This document shows, piece after piece, positions 9,001 through 15,573 of a DNA stretch of 64,000 nt. The translations under genes and the position numbers were made by a program. Source of the DNA: Schizochytrium sp. TIO01 (Eukaryota; Sar; Bigyra; Thraustochytrida; Thraustochytriidae); contig SMSO01000025.1 in the NCBI GenBank assembly GCA_004764695.1, forward strand, positions 3,814,102-3,878,101. Reading direction: 5' to 3'. The notes under the pieces were generated by a model. That model ran no database searches. It had not been told where the DNA came from and saw only the letters and a list, made by a program, of their open reading frames with translations. Position 1 is the stretch's first letter. Each line of letters starts with the position of its first letter.

Positions 9001-11208
9001 AACATCAGGATTGACAATCGGAAGAAGACAAGCGCCAACAGAAAGAGTAGGCCACGTGTCTGCAATGGAAGCATCAAAAGCTAGACCTGCACAAGCAAAC
9101 ACGCGGTCATCTTCAGTCATACGATAGTACTCAATATGCCAACGAATATAATTTGCAAGAGATCCATGCTCTAACATTACACCCTTGGGTTTTCCAGTGG
9201 AGCCACTGGTGTAGATTACATAGGCCAGGCTAGATAACTTCGACTGGCGCTCCTCTGCAGATGGAGGGGGCGGAGGTTGGCGACTGCCTAGCTGAATTGC
9301 ACGATCCCAGTCGCTGTCAACGTTAACAAGGCGCGGCGAGGTTCCCGCAAAAAGATCTTCAAGACTCGACTCTGTTATGGCTATTTTCGCATTCGCGTCT
9401 TCTAGCATGACCTGGATACGGGATGCGGGAAATTTGGGATCAGTCGGCATAATCGCACAACCTGCTTTAAGGACAGCAAGCCACGCAACAGTCAACATAG
9501 GTCCGCGGTGCAACAGGACCATTATGGGATCCTGTGGTGCAACTCCAAGAAGCTGAAGAAAGTTAGCTAACTGATTTGCTCGTGCGTCAAGCTCACGGTA
9601 TGTCAAACTTTCACGGCCTCCATGGGCAGAAATTGCAACTGCATCGGGGGTACGTTTGGCAGCACGCTCAACAAGTTCATGCACACAAAGGTCTTGCATG
9701 TCTGGAGCAAAAGTGCGGGATGTCTCATTGAATTTACGTATAACGAGGTCTTCCTCAGCGGGGGGGATAATTCGAAGGTCTGAGATGCGGGCTTCAGCAA
9801 AGCGTTGAACCACATCTTCCAATAGTGTTTGAAGGTGTACACCCATGCGCGCTACAGTATTTTCAGAAAGCGCGTGCATATTGTAGTGCAAGGCTAGACG
9901 GAACACGGGTGAAGTAGTACCTACGAGTCGTATATCATCTGTACATTTCTCTACCATGAATTGGTGGGGAATGGGTTGCATTCGCACGCCACCAAATGTC
10001 AGTGGTTTGCTGAGTTGCTGCTGAAGCTGATAGGAGGCAATCTGAGAGGTGTCCATGGAAGAGAGCACGGAGGACTGATCATCCAGCCTACCATCCGAAC
10101 CGATCATGCTCCCTTGTTCAAGGCCCAGCACAAAACGCATTACTCTGGAGCTGATCAGTGGTAGGCCATAGTCCTCAACAATGTTTCCATACATTTCAAC
10201 GCCAGCGGAGTATATTGGTTCTGAATTGTTTCCAATTGCCTGAAGAATTTCTGTAAGGGGAACATCAGCATTGTTTTCAGCATCAACAAGAGCCTGATTC
10301 ATGCGATCTGAAAACTCTCTCATGGATGGGTGATCTGCACTTTGTACGCGGAGAGGAACCCAATTTTCAAATGAGCCTACAATATTCTTCAATTCTGCGT
10401 GCTGTGTCCTGCCAGAGATATGACAACCAAGAATGATGTCTGTTTTGCCCGTATATTTGGAAAGAAGAGTATGGAAGGATGAGATTAGTAGCACGCGTAA
10501 AGAAATGTGTTCCTGCACAGCGAGTGTGCGAAGTTTATCGCCAAGCTCTGGTGGCAAGTTGATCACCGATTGTGCAACAAGGTTCTTCCGAGGTTGCGAG
10601 CTTGTTGAAGGCAGTGTGACAGACGGGGCCAATGATCGAGTGCAAGCCGGTTCTGGCGGAAGTTCCAGCTTTGGAAGTGGTCCTGCAAGTTCGTGTTGCC
10701 AAAAAGACATTTGTGTGTCCTCTCCCGAAGCTTTCACAGCTTCCCGTTGTTCGGCGCGCCATGCTTTGTAGTCTTCATACTGTACCTCGAGCGGCGAGAG
10801 AGTAAAGCTGATGCCTGATTCATACAGCAACTTCACATCCGAAATGAGCAAGCAAAATGACAAGGGATCCACAAACTTTCGGTTGGCTAGCATCGCTAGG
10901 ATATCTTTGCCAGGGTAGCATCTTATGATACGAACCACGAGCACATGGCTTTGGTCTGGGTCGCTGAAACTAACATCTGCAAGATTGTTTTGCACAATTT
11001 CCGAGTCGGATTTGCCCTCAACGGCCTCGGAGTCATCAACCAGAATACGAAAATCAAGCTTTTCAGGTCCTGCTAGCAGCGCCTGCCGCTCACAGGCTCT
11101 CAGTATACTGCTTTCGAGCGCCTCGGCATCCAGGCTCCCCACGCTCGACGCCACAAACTGCACCACAGAGAGGCCCTCTACGCCGCGGTTCCCGGCGACC
11201 TCCACCAT
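1..11208 (-). CDS. Multimodular non-ribosomal peptide synthetase, C*-A-T-C-A-T-C-A-T-(reductase); 3' end beyond window
   Basis: A single open frame of 3,736 codons runs from the ATG at 11208-11206 to base 1 without a stop; an in-frame TAG at 11275-11277 fixes the start. Approximate domains (residues): C1 1-480, A1 490-1020, T1 1060-1120, C2 1165-1640, A2 1640-2170, T2 2215-2290, Ser-rich linker 2290-2505, C3 2505-2975, A3 3035-3605, T3 3620-3680. Adenylation signatures TSGSTGKPKG (from 667 and 1817) and TSGSTGNPKG (3229), YGPTE/YGPSE, and K(V/I)DRR are present. Carrier serines lie in GGDSL (1099), GGHSL (2252) and GGHSL (3657). Condensation motifs are HHIVTDL (1309) and HHISMDG (2691); C1 has NRKFVDP (109-115), so both histidines are lost. 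The last residues (EVECILDQDIRP) resemble the entry to Lys2-type thioester reductases, predicting reductive release. The enzyme would activate amino acids with ATP and join them on phosphopantetheine arms. No intron is visible. The product is unknown. Confidence 0.95.
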   Translation of the reverse strand, partial: MVEVAGNRGVEGLSVVQFVASSVGSLDAEALESSILRACERQALLAGPEKLDFRILVDDSEAVEGKSDSEIVQNNLADVSFSDPDQSHVLVVRIIRCYPGKDILAMLANRKFVDPLSFCLLISDVKLLYESGISFTLSPLEVQYEDYKAWRAEQREAVKASGEDTQMSFWQHELAGPLPKLELPPEPACTRSLAPSVTLPSTSSQPRKNLVAQSVINLPPELGDKLRTLAVQEHISLRVLLISSFHTLLSKYTGKTDIILGCHISGRTQHAELKNIVGSFENWVPLRVQSADHPSMREFSDRMNQALVDAENNADVPLTEILQAIGNNSEPIYSAGVEMYGNIVEDYGLPLISSRVMRFVLGLEQGSMIGSDGRLDDQSSVLSSMDTSQIASYQLQQQLSKPLTFGGVRMQPIPHQFMVEKCTDDIRLVGTTSPVFRLALHYNMHALSENTVARMGVHLQTLLEDVVQRFAEARISDLRIIPPAEEDLVIRKFNETSRTFAPDMQDLCVHELVERAAKRTPDAVAISAHGGRESLTYRELDARANQLANFLQLLGVAPQDPIMVLLHRGPMLTVAWLAVLKAGCAIMPTDPKFPASRIQVMLEDANAKIAITESSLEDLFAGTSPRLVNVDSDWDRAIQLGSRQPPPPPSAEERQSKLSSLAYVIYTSGSTGKPKGVMLEHGSLANYIRWHIEYYRMTEDDRVFACAGLAFDASIADTWPTLSVGACLLPIVNPDVAVVPPRLIEWIIRERATMGFLTTQICEMFLEEDASHPRQDLRTLRLVYTGGDRLHMGTRMGARYELVNIYGPTENTVNSTMCYVPEGLRVPPSIGSPAPNTQCFILEAETLTPVPVGVYGELFLSGVQLARGYLNMPEVSSEKFISNPFDVGTTRMYRTGDLCRWLPDGQIDFLGRIDTQVKIRGNRVELTAIESSMLSCEGVKEAIVIAREDTPGNKRLVAYFIAKDNFTDEAPGVLAGQIRASLASELPSFMVPSAFVEMESFPLTPNHKVDRRSLPAPGTGHGSSDGAAGSDNSGKDSPSGPTSSNIRLQVERKSDGKTKYSALVDNMWGIFCEALGLSSQDSSHANPRSLHFFEAGGDSLGAGRVTAQMSRLLHTDVPVSLLYKFPRLEAYCHAAATTLGNSSTQASQGSDFPQNMDILDEGDELPVHDYNDMPSFNEESLWLVCQAQNEWASKAYNVPFSCRLTPGNTLDPKKLRRALEQITRDSEALRAKYIPATHADATVERVIIPIFDAKVDMSEEDLNSNSMETIKSWLSRETYQLFDLANGPLMRLRLANLPDGTQIFLLVVHHIVTDLWSMVLILDRLMDAYRGNPTPPDALESDFTYKDFIALQHRLIEGPRGQRLLDFWMKELQENRDDNSRDNMELPLDAPRPAVKSFRGSALRFELGTENTKKLVDICTKTGFTLSVILFSCFSIVLRAYTGSNNIQLGVPTAGRWREEFEKIIGYFVNPIVVRADLSGDPTLVQLWNRVAAVMLRGIDNQALPFPYLVEQLARSGAGQSSGSTGENPMFNVAFVLQRPHVKRPGLAKTLLGFDGVKLNFGEGVPEMESLTCPHLHAQFDLTLMMCLEDDRLATSFHYNTDIFREKSMTRLINSLQLIIEQVAASEPERLHISDLELLSQEERKHILFDFNQARPAPEVSTATIHELVERQAAQTPDKICVETPSMVLTYRELNSRSNRLANFLRFAGVRHETLVPVFMTRTAHLTVSWLAILKAGGVIMPMDPKYPPERVRTMLDEANSTVILTEASLVQGIPESFEGRQIVVDRDWDNVISLASETQIYDPRHSCKQLAYAIFTSGSTGKPKGVLLEHVSIVNYIHWHIKYYQMTEEDRVFACAGLAFDASIADTWPTLAVGACLVPVTDSDVSVVAPRFLDWVVENRVSMGFLTTQLCEMVLEEDSARPRAKLGALRLIYTGGDRLHFGTRSDAPYRLVNIYGPTETTVNATMTTVPPGMREPPSIGKPASGVACLILDQEHLTPLPIGVFGELFIAGIQVGRGYFNLPELTKERFLPVPKDLAADLAPILKDYPRMYRTGDLVRWREDGHVEFMGRRDTQVKIRGNRIELVAIESELLQHPSVKEAVVVVRQRDRDKFLVGYVIVREGTQATSSDLRKFLGACFPNFMVPSMIVFLKAFPLTQNHKVDRRALPDPQASETVEKKEGKPADDGEGTARSTSLGKRRDSGSTVGSRSIRGLDVSSDLAQTVRKIFADALGRNPNEMEATMDFFEEGGHSLSAARMMSKLRGEFGIDMPLSKFLQSPTLKSVVMYINSAKAKTPITGAGGASAPSGSRSQIKGLYETPSVRFSPTPQAFSMRSSLRGPSSRSQNQNNGAPQGALIGAPTTTKRLSTSFVSSSLRDTGISEWLQERRAPARRDGVGSLYPRTEEERGSLLSTSHTSSTLRRVREGQTPSSDPQHPGGSLESDNTSGYHQGGSSSNSQMMDSEYLTTPLTMAHTPMWSGSMRAQQALQERLQKLNAATKKANIAPSSSGKTPEICVLSYNQQSLWFMHKMDPKRVDYVVHVCCTLEALFEENDQDEKHKIVDVGYLRTALQGLVNRHPSLRTMYGEENGVPYQIVYPPLTSKQDEVPSKLHLEVSEAKDDNDNDVHNDGDALAPNKVDFVADMDPQASEETLHELLQAELHRPWNLTRNAPFRARLFVDSNKHPVLLLTAHHISMDGWSLDVLLEDLGEMYDAAVSETSIVRPSQPTMTVAEFAKLQKEEMNSSAGSRLWSFWQRQLAGHEASLDLPVESDPTESIVSSAQQESNVSTRDGAWHFFDLDAASLVKLQEAIHLERATLFMALVAFYAGLLYRYTGKEDILIGTPMACRTVPELDRTVGNITNVVVLRMHVSKEDHFRSLLRQARTVVLSAFEHQEYPFAVLVEKMAAHRSAGRSPIFQVLLSLNQSFSAESKETPSLARLESGETVTVGSHLKMKLRRDVIQEASPYDLQLIITKSETEEGGLRAGLQYKTALFAEDTILRFADHLQQLIHGSAENPQGLYCRLPILTESEKRLILSEWNQTKRDFDQFTCVHALFEACAEANSLSCAVAWRGRTWTYGELNARANMLARYLRYRCRVEPSVNVGLFMERSPNMILGMLSVAKAGGAYVPMDVSWPQERLTYVFKDSQMRVLLCDRHSLQLLSHQGLESIPNLPLIIPVDLRWDRIASKVERAFGAIRAVTNLPPPASSSWGSNAQQWHGSRSTLYMIYTSGSTGNPKGVLVEHRSMVNLINWHVRIYELSNKDRASQLVGSAFDPVGLEIWPFLSVGASVHFVEDEQKKDLHALRTCLHNDRITVSLLPTPLLEVFLRTKSSTSQQWPSSLRVVYGGGDKLHVPRDVLSTVPFRLDNHYGPSEGTIMCTYFVTNSLLLSTKGLQNQKAVLAPCIGKPLDNFAAFVLDEFLEPVPALVAGELCIAGPGLARGYFGRPELTRDRFIDFPQSIAAIVEHTPELAYLKGSKLYRTGDRVRFQRDGNIEFIGRVDFQVKIRGMRVELGEIESVLKQHPSVLEACVVAREDVPGQQRLCAYVVISSESEEDTYGEVERIHALQSLVKDKLPSYMVPVAWVFMDELPLTANGKIDRRALPPPTESAHDAHGQALRALVAPRSMEEVVIADLWKETLGLQSISIHDNFFDLGGHSLAATQLLAMVQENLGVDLPISVFFADPSIEGMAAAVAARTEGGDSAGRANTAPTPDVDYPLGFDPEVECILDQDIRPQE

Positions 11209-11385
11209 CGTGTCGTGATTGCCACGACGGCTCTGCGCCACGCTTGAGACCCCTGGCTCACTGAGGAAGGGTGTCTACGCGCAAACGAGCTGCCGGCACG
11301 CAGCAAACTCCGCTCGGACCCAACCTCGGTCCCAGTTTGAATCTATTTAGTTGAATTCAGGTTTGGATTTGGATTCGGATTTCTG

Positions 11386-11414
11386 TCTTTCTTTCTTTCT
11401 TTCTTTCTTTCTTC
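11386..11414. repeat. CTTT tetranucleotide microsatellite
   Basis: About seven copies of CTTT, i.e. a purine (AAAG) tract on the NRPS coding strand, about 180 bp upstream of its ATG. It probably lies in the 5' leader or core promoter. Confidence 0.9.
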
Positions 11415-11569
11415 GCTCCTTATTTCTGCGATGTATTTCTTTTTTATAAAATCAAAAAAATCAACAAATTTTGAACAACAAATTCAAAAACTCATCATCA
11501 GCTCTTTAAGAGAGACAGTGGGCAAGCAGCCAGCCCCAGGCCAGGCAAGTGAAACAAATTTACCCGCAA

Positions 11570-11591
11570 GTAGGCTATCCGCATAGCCTAC
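11570..11591. repeat. Perfect inverted repeat, 9-bp arms, 4-nt loop
   Basis: Arms GTAGGCTAT and ATAGCCTAC flank the loop CCGC, about 360 bp upstream of the NRPS start. It could be a protein-binding palindrome or a hairpin in a leader transcript. No function is shown by sequence alone. Confidence 0.75.
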
Positions 11592-13666
11592 AGTGCCGCA
11601 AGTGGAACAAACCGCGCCACAAATAGAGTATCGAAATGCTACCGGCGCTAGCCACTCTCAGAGGCAGCAGGATTCCTTCTTTAAGACTTGAGACTCACAG
11701 AAGGAGGACTCGCCAATGCGCGAACGAATCGCTTGCCGCTGCCTGCCTGCCTCCTGTCCTTGTCCACAGGCCGTGTCTGCTCTTCGCGGACGATGCCTGC
11801 CTGCCTGCTGCCCGCCTGCCTATGTCAAGGACCACGATCATGATGACATGACAACGTCTATCTATCGATCTCTCTGTTTCGCAAAAAGCAAGAAATCATA
11901 GCCTCGCCAAAAAGGTTGATACAGGTTCGGGGGTCATGCATTGCATTTATATGGGAAGCTGCAGAGCTTGTAGTAAAATCTGGGCAGCGTGGGAGCACGC
12001 GAGTCAAGGCTCTCTTCGAAGCTTTGGGCTACAAATCGAAAGGAGCTCCGCTTTCGAGGCCGCGCAGGGCCGGCAGTCTGGCCGGCGCGCGGGGGAAAGG
12101 GGCGGCGCGGGGACCTGCTCTCTCCATCTCGCCGATGCCGACGTGGCAACCTCCGTCGGGCAGGTTTCGCGGAGACCAGCTCCAAGCGCAGCGAACCAGA
12201 CTCGATGGACTGACCTCGAAAGACCCGCCATAGTATACGTACTCACTCACTACAAAGAAGAGCGAACTTATGGGTCGGGGAAAGCGCACACTATCTGCGC
12301 ATCGGTCAGCTGCAACTCTTTGCCTGGAGAGGCTGCGCACGCCATTGGGCTCCAACGCTCGGCTGAAGGAGCTTCTTCTCGCGCCGATGAGACATCCGTA
12401 GCATTGATCGGTTTCCTGAGCGAAATATAAAGTTGCTCGAAATCTCGTGCTGGACATATTAGTTTTGTCCCTATGCGTGGTTAAGTTTTCGTGGAGTCAC
12501 TTGTGAGATATGTGATAGGCTTTCTCTTGTTCTCTAGCTAGAGCCGCTCTGATGTATTGTGATGTCGATATGGGAGTGTTGCTTTCATTCTGGGAAATAA
12601 GGAAATGACAGGAGTTGTTCCCGCAAGATATGTTATAGTATTCTTGTCCTGGTCTAAGCTAGTGCTAACGCCTTAGTGCAAGTTTTGCGTCAACTAAGAA
12701 AACTCAAGGTTCTCATGGGACGCCTTGCTACGCTTGACCTTTGCGCGGACTCCGTCTTGTCGCTAGCTATCTACCATTTTCGGTTGCTTCGAAGTGTGGC
12801 ATTGTGCTGTTGTTGACCAAGCTTGACTTGCTACTTTAACCTTATCGAGCAACACCCTTTAGAATCGTTAGCATAACTTAGATATTTCAATTTGTACTTT
12901 ACCTTTTAGTGGAGGCACACTCTGCGATCCTTACTCTAGAGTTATGTTGCTCGCCAAACTCTTTGGCCTCTAGCTGAAAATATGAGAATTGACACCATTA
13001 AAAACTGAAAATCCCAAAAGGAGTGGAGGAGGAGAGTCCGTGTTCATTTGATGTTCAAGAATCTAATCTGAAACCTTATCTTCAAGGGAACAAGACTGAA
13101 GAGGAGATAGCCCCTGCAACTACCTGCGTAGGTATCTAGACTAGGTATGGCGCTACTTTTCTTGACCACAAAATGCAAGAGAAGAAACCATACCAGCTAG
13201 GTGCGTAGTAGTAGCTTCGATACCTAGTAGTTTTTGGCCAAGTCAAAGGACTTACAGGAATAGTCTTACCTGCCTATGTTTTCCCTTCCTACTACATAAA
13301 ATACCTGCTAGTTGCAATCGGACAGGCAATCAAAAGCCCAGGTTGTTGAAAGCAACCTGCTTCGTAGCAAGTTTGCCAAAGTCTTGCCACATAGGAGGAT
13401 AGCACTAGGTATACGGGCTTCCTGAGTGTGCCCCTCGAACCTTTTTTTCTCTCTTCCCCGCGAAACCTTGAATTTGCTGTGTTTTCATTTCACTGAGTAC
13501 ATCGATCTAAGTAGGTGCTACGATGCTACGAAGAAGGTGGGTTTCTTCGCATTGGCTCCTTTAAGTTCCCTGCAATTTCTCCGCGATTAGGTTGCACCAA
13601 GCCTGGACACGTCCCACGTGCAACTTGTTCTCACGGTTTTCAAGGGTCTGCAGTGCGGATATGTAC

Positions 13667-13682
13667 CTAGCTAGCTAGCTAT
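13667..13682. repeat. CTAG tetranucleotide run
   Basis: Four consecutive CTAG-type units, one of several such runs found only in the spacers of this window (see also 40480, 42868, 43530). Confidence 0.85.
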
Positions 13683-14098
13683 CAACTGGTAGCACAACTG
13701 AGTCCAGCCTGTCCGCGAACTTGAAGAAACGAGAGTCAAGAAAAACGAGGGCAAACGACAGTGATGGGCCCTCAACGATAAGAGAGTGAGTGCCCTCTAG
13801 AGTAAGACACAGCTTTCATATATGCGGCCTTTTGGGTTCATGGTCGGACCCTATAGTATCCTCCTCAGTTTTACTCCGCCGCGCGGATAGTTGATACCCT
13901 AGAAGGTACCTAGCTAGTACACCCATGAGACTTGAAAGCAAGGGAACTTGATGTAATGTTATTTTTGGAGTGTAATCCGATTGCCGCCAAATCCAGTAGT
14001 CTGCCTGTATCATACCTCCCCTGAGGAACACGCGAGGTGGGCGCATTCGTAGGCTCTAATTCTGTTTTGTAGCGTGTTTTGCGGGACCAGTGGACAAG

Positions 14099-15031
14099 AT
14101 GTGCATTGGATTCGTGTACGTGGGCGAGTCCAGCTCGCCATATAAGTACATCATTGGAGCCAACCGAGACGAGTTTCTGGACAGGCCGTGTACTTCTGCT
14201 CACTGCTGGAATGATCCTCGTTCAGGCCATGGATACACATTTGCGGGGCAAGATTTGACTGCATTTGGAACGTGGCTAGGAGTGCGGGCCCAGCTGCTCA
14301 AAAAGCCCGGTGAACAAAGCCTTTTGGGCCCGCAGCCCAAACCAGGTAACTGTGAGGTTGATTTTCGATTTGGGCTCATCACAAACTTTCGTGAGGGCTC
14401 TGTGGCGAAGGACGAAAGCTTGCCATCGCGGGGGGACTTCATTAAAGACTTTCTAAACGAGAAAAATCGCCTGGATGCTCAAGCTGAATGTGAGAAGATT
14501 GCAGACAACGGACATAAGTATGCCGGATTCAATCTGATTCTCGCTGACAAAGATGGGATGTACTACATTACGAACCGTGGTAAAACGCACCACCCTGTAT
14601 CCCTGGAAACGGGTGTGCATGGGTTGTCAAATGGCACGCTTGACGATGACTGGCCAAAGGTTGTTGACGGCAAACGTATGTTTGAGGAGGCCATAGAAGA
14701 GCATATCTCCAAGGGTGGGCGCATGGCGGTCACTGGCGAGGGCATTTTGATTGACAAGATCTTTCGAATTATGAGCGATGAGAAGGAGCGTGGCATCACT
14801 CAAGTCTCCAAGGGCTTCACTCGCGACATTGAAATGCAGCAATCTGGTATTTATGTGAAGCAATTCCCGAATCGTCTCCCAAATGGATCCACAAGTTTTT
14901 ATGGTACAAGAAGTACTGCAGTCATTATTATCCGACGCGATGGAACCATTACTTACAACGAAAAGTATTGCTCAGAGACACAAAATGCTACATGGAAGGT
15001 TGATCGCTTTGACCTTATTTGTAAGCCTTAG
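14099..15031 (+). CDS. TANGO2: TANGO2 / NRDE-family protein
   Basis: A 310-residue protein starting MCIGFVYVG, the usual TANGO2 opening; the frame is open 9 bp further up but only with GTG, so the ATG at 14099 is chosen. The family signature A-NRDEF-xx-RP lies at residues 21-30, followed by FGTWLGV and a central NGTLDDDWPKV-like segment, with a C-terminal STAVIIIRRDG strand that matches the Ntn-hydrolase-like fold of the family. The length is close to the usual 270-310 residues. TANGO2 proteins are linked to Golgi/ER organisation, mitochondrial lipid metabolism and haem trafficking; the biochemical role is debated. There is no clear signal peptide or membrane segment, so it is probably cytosolic or organelle-associated. 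No intron is needed. It converges on the amino-acid transporter downstream. Confidence 0.93.
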   Translation: MCIGFVYVGESSSPYKYIIGANRDEFLDRPCTSAHCWNDPRSGHGYTFAGQDLTAFGTWLGVRAQLLKKPGEQSLLGPQPKPGNCEVDFRFGLITNFREGSVAKDESLPSRGDFIKDFLNEKNRLDAQAECEKIADNGHKYAGFNLILADKDGMYYITNRGKTHHPVSLETGVHGLSNGTLDDDWPKVVDGKRMFEEAIEEHISKGGRMAVTGEGILIDKIFRIMSDEKERGITQVSKGFTRDIEMQQSGIYVKQFPNRLPNGSTSFYGTRSTAVIIIRRDGTITYNEKYCSETQNATWKVDRFDLICKP

Positions 15032-15573
15032 AAAGCTATCTAAAAGGGCAGGCCTTTATTTTAATGACAACGCACTTGACGGTTTTCGCTGTTTCTATGT
15101 GCAGACCTCTGTTAGATTCAATGACTAAACAACTCTCCCCTTCGTGTTAGTGAATACAACAACCTTTGAAAACCAGTAAGGCACAAACTAATTTATTATG
15201 AAGTTTTTTTTTTTTTGAGCCACAGGCAAAAAACGGTTGGTGTTATAGAACACAGCCCTAAAGTGTGTTCATATCCAAAGGCGGTAAGAAAACAACAGGT
15301 TTCTAGTTGTAGCTGAAAATATGTGATTTGAATAAAGTACGATGTTCAACGTATGGCTTCACGCGTGGATACTTTCCTCGTGCACCTCGGGTTCTGTCAT
15401 ACCAATAAGAAAAATGCAAAATCTAGCTAGACACAGAGTGCAAATAAATGCTTCGGCTATGGCGGCCGCAATCATCTGCAAATAAATTTTACCAAACAGA
15501 GGCGTTGAAAGAGGCTCAAAGAAGTGCGTAAGCTGCAACGCATATTTTTTTCTATGTGTGTCATCGATTGTGT
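15032..15573. other. Convergent 3' intergenic region
   Basis: This 540-bp spacer lies between the stop of TANGO2 (+) and the stop of the transporter (-). It is AT-rich with a T13-14 tract near 15210 and presumably carries both 3' UTRs. No gene is seen. Confidence 0.6.

Larger units (their letters stand above)
11209..14098. other. Intergenic region between NRPS and TANGO2 (divergent promoters)
   Basis: About 2.9 kb separate two divergently transcribed genes. It holds a CTTT microsatellite near 11386, a perfect 9-bp-stem hairpin at 11570-11591, a GC-rich stretch at about 11930-12430 open in several frames on both strands, and several CTAG/TAGGTA-like motifs (near 13130, 13200, 13667, 13905). 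I see no convincing coding signal or RNA gene. The NRPS promoter should lie on its left side and the TANGO2 promoter on its right. Confidence 0.6.

Noticed and set aside
11936-12430. Several overlapping open frames of 75-165 codons on both strands
   Set aside because: Frames are open on both strands at once because the DNA is GC-rich; the translations are low-complexity with no motif, and no single strand is favoured.
14090-14098. GTG start three codons upstream for the TANGO2 frame
   Set aside because: Eukaryotic initiation and the family's MCI opening favour the ATG at 14099.
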